NCBI GenBank assembly: GCA_002440945.1
Contig: DJWG01000003.1
Coordinates: forward strand, 1-6,527
Origin: Rhodobacteraceae bacterium UBA6236
Lineage (GTDB): Bacteria; Pseudomonadota; Alphaproteobacteria; Rhodobacterales; Rhodobacteraceae
Direction of reading: 5' to 3'
DNA: 6,527 nt
Below are positions 1-4,818 of the stretch, in pieces. Both the position numbers and the translations under genes were made by a program. The notes under the pieces are model-generated. The model saw nothing but the letters and a program-made list of their open reading frames with translations, did no database searches and was not told where the DNA came from. How positions within the stretch are numbered: the first letter of the stretch is position 1; every line of letters starts with the position of its first letter.

Positions 1-381
1 GGCGCGGACGACTATCTGGTCAAGCCCTTCGATCTGGCCGAACTTTCGGCCCGGATCGGTTCGGTGGCGCGGCGCTATTCGGGCAACCCCAATCCCCTCA
101 TCATCCACGGCCCGCTTGAGGTCGATCTGGCGGCGCGGAGCGTCCGGCGCGATGGCAAGCCCGTGCAGTTGACGGCGCGGGAATGGGTGCTGTTCCAGGC
201 CTTCCTGTCGCGGCCCGGGCAGCTTCTGTCCAAGGCGCAGCTTGAAGAAAAGCTTTACGCCTTCGATACCGAGATCGAAAGCAACACGATCGAGGTTCAT
301 GTGAGCCGCTTGCGCAAGAAACTTGGGGCCAGCGTGATAGAGACGGAACGCGGCCTCGGCTACCGGCTTGGCGCCGCATGA
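1..381 (+). CDS. OmpR/PhoB-family response regulator, QseB/PmrA/TctD-like (5' end missing)
   Basis: DNA-binding response regulator of a two-component system. The 126 residues in the window are the C-terminal part; the reading frame is open from base 1, so the gene starts upstream, and the GTG at 64 is an internal codon rather than the start. Residues 2-10 (ADDYLVKPF) are the end of the receiver domain and carry its conserved Lys-Pro pair. The phospho-accepting Asp lies outside the window. A short linker is followed by a winged-helix DNA-binding domain (about residues 33-124). This domain shows the family pattern LTAREWVLFQAFLSRPGQLLS, a recognition-helix region SNTIEVHVSRLRKKLG, and the closing wing ETERGLGYRL. 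The gene ends in an ATGA overlap with the kinase gene, so the two are co-translated and almost certainly partners. The family binds tandem direct repeats at target promoters; which promoters cannot be told here. The subfamily label rests on overall resemblance only. Confidence 0.95.
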   Translation, partial: GADDYLVKPFDLAELSARIGSVARRYSGNPNPLIIHGPLEVDLAARSVRRDGKPVQLTAREWVLFQAFLSRPGQLLSKAQLEEKLYAFDTEIESNTIEVHVSRLRKKLGASVIETERGLGYRLGAA

Positions 382-1712
382 GACCGCCGCGCAGCCTTGA
401 GGCGCGGATCGCGCTGTCGGTCGGGCTTCTTCTGACGCTTTTGTGGATCGCGGCGGCTTCGGTCACGGCGGTGGTCCTGCGCCGCGAGATGGATCAGGTG
501 TTCGATTCGGCCCTGCAGGAAACGGCGCAACGGCTCTTGCCGCTGGCCGTGCTCGACATCGTCGGTCGCGAAGAGGACGGGATCACCCAGCGGCTGGCCG
601 CGATCCGCGATCACGACGAATATTTCACCTATATCGTCCGCGACGATGCCGGCCGGGTTCTGTTGCAGTCGCATTCCGCCGATACCACGATCTTTCCGGC
701 CTGGGACGGGACGGGGTTCCGGCAGACGAAAACACACCGGCTTTTCAACGACGCGGCGCTGCGGGATACGGTGCGGATCACCGTGGCCGAACCGCTGGAC
801 CATCGCCGGTCGATTTCCCGAGAGGTGCAGATCGGGCTGGGCCTGCCGCTTCTGGTGGTCATCCCCCTGGCGCTTGGGGCCATCGTCTGGGCGGTCCGGC
901 GCGGGATCGCGCCGCTCAGGCGGTTCCGGGCGCGGCTTGAGGCCCGCAGCGCGCGCGATCTTTCACCTGTGCCAGCGGGCAATCTTCCGGCGGAAATCGG
1001 GCCTTTGGCCACGGCGCTGAACGCGCTTCTGGACCGACTGAAGGCGGCCTTCGACGCCGAGCGCAGCTTTGCCGCCAATGCCGCGCATGAGCTTCGGACA
1101 CCGCTTGCCGGGGCCATCGCGCAGGCGCAGCGGCTGCGGGCGGAAACCACGGACGGGGTCGCGCGGCAAAGGGCGACGGAAATCGAGGCCTCGCTGAAGC
1201 GGCTCACGCGTATTGCCGAGCGGCTCATGCAACTGGCCCGGGCCGAGGGTGGGCCGCTGCGCCTTGACCGCGCGATGGACCTGCGCGACGTGGCGCGGAT
1301 CGTGCTGTCGGACCTGTCGCGCACGGTCGATCCGGCGCGCATCGTCACGCAGCTGCCGGATCTGCCGGTGCTGTCCGATCTGGACCCGGACGCTTTCGGC
1401 ATCCTGTGCCGGAACCTGGTCGAAAACGCGCTGCGTCATGGTGCGCCGGATGCGCCGGTCGAGGTGACGCTGGAGCAGGATGGAACCTTCCGGGTGGCGA
1501 ATGAAGGGCCGGTCGTGCCACCGGAGGTGCTTGCCCGTTTGACTGAACGGTTCGAACGGGGCGGGGCGGGGTCTGAAGGCAGCGGGCTCGGGTTGGCGAT
1601 CGTCGCGGCGATAGCGGAACGGATGTCCTCGCGGCTTCGGCTTTCTTCCCCCCGGCCGGGGCGGGCTTCCGGGTTCGAAGCCGCGTTGCGCCTGCCGCTG
1701 GCTGAAGGCTGA
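378..1712 (+). CDS. Sensor histidine kinase, QseC/TctE-like
   Basis: Inner-membrane sensor kinase, 444 aa, a normal length for this class. It should autophosphorylate on His and pass phosphate to the regulator encoded just upstream. Layout: transmembrane helix 1 (about 12-35); periplasmic domain (36-152) resembling the two-component sensor kinase N-terminal domain of QseC/TctE, with the typical DSALQETAQRLLPLAV start; transmembrane helix 2 (about 153-172); HAMP-like linker (173-225); H-box AANAAHELRTPL with phospho-accepting His237; N-box NLVENALRHG with Asn350; and glycine-rich G2 box EGSGLGLAI (400-408). The G1 box reads VANEGPVV, with Asn375 where most kinases have the adenine-contacting Asp; CusS-like kinases show a similar Asn. 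The start ATG overlaps the regulator's stop (ATGA) and has no strong Shine-Dalgarno sequence, suggesting translational coupling. The ligand is not deducible. The gene ends 2 bases from the stop of the convergent mrpG. Confidence 0.95.
   Translation: MRPPRSLEARIALSVGLLLTLLWIAAASVTAVVLRREMDQVFDSALQETAQRLLPLAVLDIVGREEDGITQRLAAIRDHDEYFTYIVRDDAGRVLLQSHSADTTIFPAWDGTGFRQTKTHRLFNDAALRDTVRITVAEPLDHRRSISREVQIGLGLPLLVVIPLALGAIVWAVRRGIAPLRRFRARLEARSARDLSPVPAGNLPAEIGPLATALNALLDRLKAAFDAERSFAANAAHELRTPLAGAIAQAQRLRAETTDGVARQRATEIEASLKRLTRIAERLMQLARAEGGPLRLDRAMDLRDVARIVLSDLSRTVDPARIVTQLPDLPVLSDLDPDAFGILCRNLVENALRHGAPDAPVEVTLEQDGTFRVANEGPVVPPEVLARLTERFERGGAGSEGSGLGLAIVAAIAERMSSRLRLSSPRPGRASGFEAALRLPLAEG
1631..1684. 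repeat. Nested inverted repeat near the convergent junction
   Basis: A perfect 9-base inverted repeat (GCGGCTTCG at 1631-1639, CGAAGCCGC at 1676-1684) encloses a perfect 12-base palindrome CCCCGGCCGGGG (1650-1661). It lies inside the last codons of the kinase gene and 31-84 bases beyond the mrpG stop on the other strand. RNA from either strand could fold here. No T-run follows on either side, so it is not a canonical intrinsic terminator. In G+C-rich coding DNA such symmetry can arise by chance. A role in ending or stabilising the mrp transcript is only inferred. Confidence 0.3.
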
Positions 1713-1714
1713 GG

Positions 1715-2080
1715 TTACTCGGGCGCGCTGTCTTCTGCCGCAGCCTTCGGCACGTCGGGCGCGCCTTCGGCCCGGTCGCGGTGAAGCGCGGCGCGGCCAA
1801 GCAGCAGATAGGTCGTTGGCGTCGTTCCGACGATGAAGATGCCCAGCAGCAATTCGTGCAGCACGGGCCGCGATTCCAGCCACGAAAACAGCATCATCGA
1901 CCCCAGAAGGATCGCGCCGACGCCCCAGCTTGTCCCCAGCGTGGGGGCATGGAGCCGGTCGTAGAAGGACCGGAGCTGCGCCAGCCCGATGGTGCCCAGA
2001 AGCGCCAGACTGCTGCCGGCGACCACCAGAAAAGCCACCGGCAGCGCCAGCCAGAGGGGAATCTGCGCGAGATGGTTCAT
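1715..2080 (-). CDS. mrpG: Mrp Na+/H+ antiporter subunit G
   Basis: Small membrane subunit of the multisubunit cation/proton antiporter (MnhG/PhaG/ShaG), 121 aa. Three hydrophobic segments (about 8-30, 50-66 and 72-95) surround the family signature [22 protein letters not shown] at 39-60, in which the Arg-Leu-His and Thr-containing motif is typical of MrpG. A charged tail rich in Ala, Glu and Asp (about 97-121) follows the last helix. The frame is open further upstream to about 2428, but the ATG at 2080 is preferred: it gives the usual family length, begins right at the first helix, overlaps the mrpF stop as ATGA, and has a GAGG seven bases upstream. It is the last gene of the operon. Its TAA stop lies 2 bases from the stop of the convergent kinase gene. 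MrpG is required for function of the whole complex in studied systems, although it carries no known ion pathway alone. Confidence 0.95.
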   Translation of the reverse strand: MNHLAQIPLWLALPVAFLVVAGSSLALLGTIGLAQLRSFYDRLHAPTLGTSWGVGAILLGSMMLFSWLESRPVLHELLLGIFIVGTTPTTYLLLGRAALHRDRAEGAPDVPKAAAEDSAPE

Positions 2081-2358
2081 TCGATGACCTCGCCGCGCAG
2101 CAGGAACTTGGCCATCGACACGGTGGTCACGAACCCAAGCGCACCGATCACCATGGCGGCTTCGAAGAAGAACAGGCTTCCGGTGCGCATTCCGGTGACC
2201 AGGAACAGCAGCATGGCGATGACGTAAAGGGAATCGAGCCCCAGCACCCGGTCCTGCGCCCTGGGTCCGCGCAGGACCCGCAGGCAGGAGAGGCAGGCGG
2301 CGAAGCCCAGGGTGATCTGGGCGTAAAGGAACGCTGCGGTCAGGAGGATTTCGCTCAT
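2077..2358 (-). CDS. mrpF: Mrp Na+/H+ antiporter subunit F
   Basis: Small membrane subunit MrpF (MnhF/PhaF), 93 aa, the usual size. Three predicted helices lie at about 4-23, 41-57 and 61-85. The loop between helices 1 and 2 carries the family motif [12 protein letters not shown] (31-42), with Asp36 and Asp42 in the conserved positions; MrpF family members are recognised by this G-P-x-x-x-D-R-x-x-x-x-D pattern. The start ATG overlaps the mrpE stop (ATGA, 2355-2358) and has a GGAG eight bases upstream at 2367-2370. The stop overlaps the mrpG start in the same way. MrpF sits with MrpG, MrpE and MrpA in the assembled complex, and the tight coupling fits a fixed subunit ratio. In some Gram-positive relatives MrpF has been linked to bile-salt or Na+ efflux; nothing here tests that. 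Confidence 0.95.
   Translation of the reverse strand: MSEILLTAAFLYAQITLGFAACLSCLRVLRGPRAQDRVLGLDSLYVIAMLLFLVTGMRTGSLFFFEAAMVIGALGFVTTVSMAKFLLRGEVIE
2088..2091 (-). promoter_or_regulatory. Ribosome binding site deciding the mrpG start
   Basis: GAGG on the - strand, seven bases before the ATG at 2080. The mrpG frame stays open upstream to about 2428, so this site plus the ATGA overlap with mrpF is what fixes the start. It lies within the last codons of mrpF. Confidence 0.7.
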
Positions 2359-2843
2359 TGGAAGATCTCCAGCAGGGGGGCCTCGTAGCGGGTGCGGATC
2401 TCGTCGCGCTGGGCATCGGGGTCGACAAGATCGAAGATGTGCAGGATCAGCACGCCGCTTTCGCGGTCATGCTCGATCCAGGCGGTGCCGGGTGTCGCGG
2501 TGATGATCATCGCGAGGATGGCAAGACCCGTGGGATCGCGCAGTTCGAGCGGGATGCGGATGAAACCCGACCGCCGCGTGCCGCGCCGCCCGTTGGTCAG
2601 GATCAGCCGCGCCACCGCGAGGTTCGACATGAGGATGTCCCAGGGCACCAGCACCGAAAGCCGCAAGGCCGGGGTCCAGTGCCGGATGTGGGGCCGCGCG
2701 GGGTGAAGTTCGCCCATCAGCCAGCCTGCCACCAGCGCGATAAGAGTGCCAAGGACCAGATGCCCCAGCGTGAACCGCGTGAGCAGAAGCCACATGCCAA
2801 GCAGCGCCACCGACAGGATCGGATGGGGAACCAGCCGGATCAT
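2355..2843 (-). CDS. mrpE: Mrp Na+/H+ antiporter subunit E
   Basis: Membrane subunit MrpE (MnhE/PhaE), 162 aa, normal for the family. Hydrophobic segments lie at about 7-22, 25-44, 60-83 and 104-116. The best family signature is in the second half: [20 protein letters not shown] followed by the ITATPGT motif (114-120), and then a soluble region with the pattern [10 protein letters not shown] (132-141) found in MrpE proteins. The C-terminal part is probably cytoplasmic. The start ATG at 2843 overlaps the mrpD stop (ATGA) and has the strongest Shine-Dalgarno sequence of the operon, a full GGAGGT six bases upstream. MrpE helps assemble the complex rather than forming a clear ion channel. The call is secure from motif and gene order. 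Confidence 0.95.
   Translation of the reverse strand: MIRLVPHPILSVALLGMWLLLTRFTLGHLVLGTLIALVAGWLMGELHPARPHIRHWTPALRLSVLVPWDILMSNLAVARLILTNGRRGTRRSGFIRIPLELRDPTGLAILAMIITATPGTAWIEHDRESGVLILHIFDLVDPDAQRDEIRTRYEAPLLEIFQ
2367..2370 (-). promoter_or_regulatory. Ribosome binding site of mrpF
   Basis: GGAG on the - strand, eight bases before the mrpF ATG at 2358 and inside the end of mrpE. It supports initiation at the ATG that overlaps the mrpE stop. Confidence 0.65.
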
Positions 2844-4471
2844 GGCATCACCTCCGGCTCGACCGCGACGCGGGGGGCGCCGATCATGCCTTCGACATAG
2901 GCCTTCGGGTGTTGCAGCGCGTGCGCGGTTTCGGTCAGATAGGTCATGGTGTCCTGCGCCTTGACGGTCATCAGGATGCCCATGCCGACCAGCGCGATCA
3001 CCGGCGCGATTTCCAGCGCCAGCACCTTCGGAACGGTCGTGTCCACCCCCCAGAAGGTCTGGATGCCGATCCGCACCAGCCCGATCAGCGTGGCAAACCC
3101 GGACAAAAGCAGCAGCGCCATGAAGCCCCAGAGCGCGGCCGGCAGATCGACCTGGGTTTCAAGCGCGCCCGAAAGGATGGCGAATTTGCCGATGAATCCT
3201 GAAAGCGGCGGCAGCCCCGCCAGGACCAGAAGGCAGGCGCCGAAGCACAGGCCAAGGACCGTCATCGTGGCGGGGATGGCGAGGCCCATTTCGGGATTGG
3301 CGTCGTCGTCCGTATCCTCAAGCCCCCAGGCATCGGCGGTGAGCGCGAGCATCGCGGCGATGCCGCCTTCCTCGCGGCTCATCGGTTCGATGAGGAGGAA
3401 AAGCGCGCTGACCGCGAGGGTTGAGCTGACAAGGTAGTAAAGCGCGCCCGCAAGCATCACCTCGCTTCCGCCCGCCAGCGCAAAGCCGGTCACCGCCAGA
3501 AGCGTGCCCGACGAGATCAGCACCAGATGCGCCGCCATCCTCCCCAGCCCTTGCGACGCGAGGACGCCGAGGAAGCCGAAGACCACCGTCGCCATTCCGC
3601 CCGCGATCAGCACCCCCGAGCCAAGCCCCGCCGAAGGCCCGGCCTCGGGGCCGAACAGCATCAGCGACAGCCGCATGATGACATAGATCCCCACCTTGGT
3701 CATGACCGCGAACATCGCCGCAACCGGCGCGGCCCCAGCCATGTAGGTGGTGGGCAGCCAGAACGACAGCGGCCAGATCCCCGCCTTGATCAGGAAGGCA
3801 AGCCCCAGCACCGCCGCCCCTGCGTGAAGAAGCGGCAGGTCAGCTTCGGGGAGGGTCGGGATCAACGCGGCCAGATGCGCCATGTTCAGCGTTCCGGTAA
3901 CGCCGTAGATCAGGCTGACGCCGATCAGGAACAGCAGGGACGCGGTCAGGTTGATGGCGATGTAATGCAAGCCAGCGCGCACCCGAAGCTGGCCGGTTCC
4001 ATGCAGAAGAAGCCCGTAGGAGGCCGCCAGCAATACCTCGAAGAACACGAAAAGGTTGAACAGGTCGCCGGTCAGGAAGGCGCCGTTCAGGCCCATGAGC
4101 AGGAACTGGAACAGCGAATGGAAATGCTGGCCCTGCTTGTGCCAGCCGGCCGCCGAATAGATCAGCGCCGGGATCGCCAGAAGGGCCACCAGCACCAGCA
4201 TCATCGCCGACATGCGGTCAAGCACCAGAGCGATGCCGAAGGGCACCGCCCAGTCGCCCAGAAGGTAGAAGCCGATGTCGCGGCCCCCGGCCAGTCCATC
4301 GCCCTTCGCCTCGCTCAGAAGTTCGATGGCGACGAACAGCAGCGAGACTGCCGAGGCGATTCCAAGGCCCAGTTTCGCGCGCCGCTGCTTTTCATGGTAA
4401 AGCAGCATGACCGCCCCGGCCAGGAAGGGGATCAGGATCGGCGCGATGATCAGGTGTTCGGGCGTGGGCAT
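2840..4471 (-). CDS. mrpD: Mrp Na+/H+ antiporter subunit D (NuoN/NuoM-like)
   Basis: Large polytopic membrane subunit, 543 aa, related to the antiporter-like subunits of respiratory complex I (proton-conducting membrane transporter family). Together with MrpA it carries the ion translocation paths. Residues matching the family's key charged positions are visible: Glu145 in FNLFVFFEVLLAASYGLL, Lys229 in FLIKAGIWPLSFWLP, Lys259 in MFAVMTKVGIYV, and Lys429 in LPPLSGFIGKF. About 14 helices are expected. A strongly acidic loop (about 380-395, LEDTDDDANPEMG) lies before the helix that starts near 398; such a loop is common in alphaproteobacterial MrpD. A hydrophilic tail follows from about 505. The start ATG at 4471 shares one base with the mrpC stop (TGATG) and has a GGAG 11 bases upstream. 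Gene order, length and the Mrp-specific neighbours make a complex-I NuoN or NuoM assignment unlikely. Confidence 0.96.
   Translation of the reverse strand: MPTPEHLIIAPILIPFLAGAVMLLYHEKQRRAKLGLGIASAVSLLFVAIELLSEAKGDGLAGGRDIGFYLLGDWAVPFGIALVLDRMSAMMLVLVALLAIPALIYSAAGWHKQGQHFHSLFQFLLMGLNGAFLTGDLFNLFVFFEVLLAASYGLLLHGTGQLRVRAGLHYIAINLTASLLFLIGVSLIYGVTGTLNMAHLAALIPTLPEADLPLLHAGAAVLGLAFLIKAGIWPLSFWLPTTYMAGAAPVAAMFAVMTKVGIYVIMRLSLMLFGPEAGPSAGLGSGVLIAGGMATVVFGFLGVLASQGLGRMAAHLVLISSGTLLAVTGFALAGGSEVMLAGALYYLVSSTLAVSALFLLIEPMSREEGGIAAMLALTADAWGLEDTDDDANPEMGLAIPATMTVLGLCFGACLLVLAGLPPLSGFIGKFAILSGALETQVDLPAALWGFMALLLLSGFATLIGLVRIGIQTFWGVDTTVPKVLALEIAPVIALVGMGILMTVKAQDTMTYLTETAHALQHPKAYVEGMIGAPRVAVEPEVMP
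2850..2855 (-). promoter_or_regulatory. Strong ribosome binding site of mrpE
   Basis: A full GGAGGT on the - strand, six bases before the mrpE ATG at 2843, embedded in the last codons of mrpD. It is the best Shine-Dalgarno match in the operon; mrpC, by contrast, has a weak one. This suggests mrpE can be initiated independently as well as by coupling. Confidence 0.75.
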
Positions 4472-4818
4472 CAGCGGTCACGCTCCTGTCCGTCGACATG
4501 GTCGGTGCCGGTCAACCCGCGCGAGGCCATCATCACCACCAGAAACAGCGCCGTGGTGGCAAAGCTGATGACGATGGCCGTCAACACCAGCGCCTGCGGC
4601 AGCGGGTCGGCATAGACATCGGGGTTGACGAAACCGCCCTTGGGCATGATCGGCGGGCGGCCCACGGTCAGCCGTCCCATCGAGAAGATGAAAAGGTTGA
4701 CCGCATAGGACAGCAGGCACAGTCCGATGATCACCTGGAAGGTGCGCGGCCGGAGGATCAGCCAGGTGCCCGAGGCGGTGAGGATGCCGATGGCCAGCGA
4801 CAGGACGAGTTCCATCAT
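4471..4818 (-). CDS. mrpC: Mrp Na+/H+ antiporter subunit C (NuoK-like)
   Basis: Small membrane subunit MrpC (MnhC/PhaC), 115 aa, homologous to NuoK of complex I. It has three helices (about 4-22, 27-48 and 74-97). Family motifs are GLCLLSYAVNLFIFSMG in helix 2 and DPLPQALVLTAIVISFATTA leading into helix 3. The loop between them (49-73) carries the RPPI and NPDVYADPLPQAL pattern seen in MrpC proteins. A short charged tail ends the protein. Two adjacent ATG codons are possible starts, 4818 and 4815. The first overlaps the mrpA stop as ATGA and the second as TGATG; the difference is one Met. The Shine-Dalgarno sequence is weak (a GGCGG close to the start), so translation probably depends on ribosomes finishing mrpA. 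MrpC is thought to connect the MrpA and MrpD halves, like NuoK in complex I. Confidence 0.95.
   Translation of the reverse strand: MMELVLSLAIGILTASGTWLILRPRTFQVIIGLCLLSYAVNLFIFSMGRLTVGRPPIMPKGGFVNPDVYADPLPQALVLTAIVISFATTALFLVVMMASRGLTGTDHVDGQERDR
4483..4486 (-). promoter_or_regulatory. Likely ribosome binding site of mrpD
   Basis: GGAG on the - strand within the end of mrpC, 11 bases before the mrpD ATG at 4471. The spacing is longer than ideal, so coupling through the TGATG overlap with mrpC probably also matters. Confidence 0.5.

Noticed and set aside
64..66. GTG at 64 as the start of a small DNA-binding protein
   Set aside because: The same frame is open to base 1 and encodes the end of a receiver domain (ADDYLVKPF), so the GTG is internal to a longer response regulator.
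1558..1571. GGGGCGGGGCGGGG tract on the + strand as a possible G-quadruplex
   Set aside because: Only three G-runs of four are present and no fourth run is close by. The tract encodes the Gly-rich stretch before the kinase G2 box.
963..1883. 306-codon open frame on the - strand opposite the kinase gene and extending into mrpG
   Set aside because: It is rich in Arg, Pro, Gln and His with no recognisable domain, and it lies antisense to the well-supported kinase and overlaps mrpG out of frame. Long antisense frames are common in GC-rich genomes.
2081..2428. N-terminal extension of mrpG upstream of 2080
   Set aside because: The extra residues overlap all of mrpF, do not resemble MrpG, and would give twice the usual family length.
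3614..3650. CCCCGAG/CTCGGGG inverted repeat within mrpD as a possible hairpin
   Set aside because: It is a 7-base stem with a 23-base loop in GC-rich coding sequence and lacks a U-tract, so chance is the simplest explanation.
3527..4615. 362-codon open frame on the + strand opposite mrpD and mrpC
   Set aside because: The translation is dominated by Gln, His, Arg and Asp with no domain or membrane pattern, which is the expected shadow of hydrophobic codons on the other strand.
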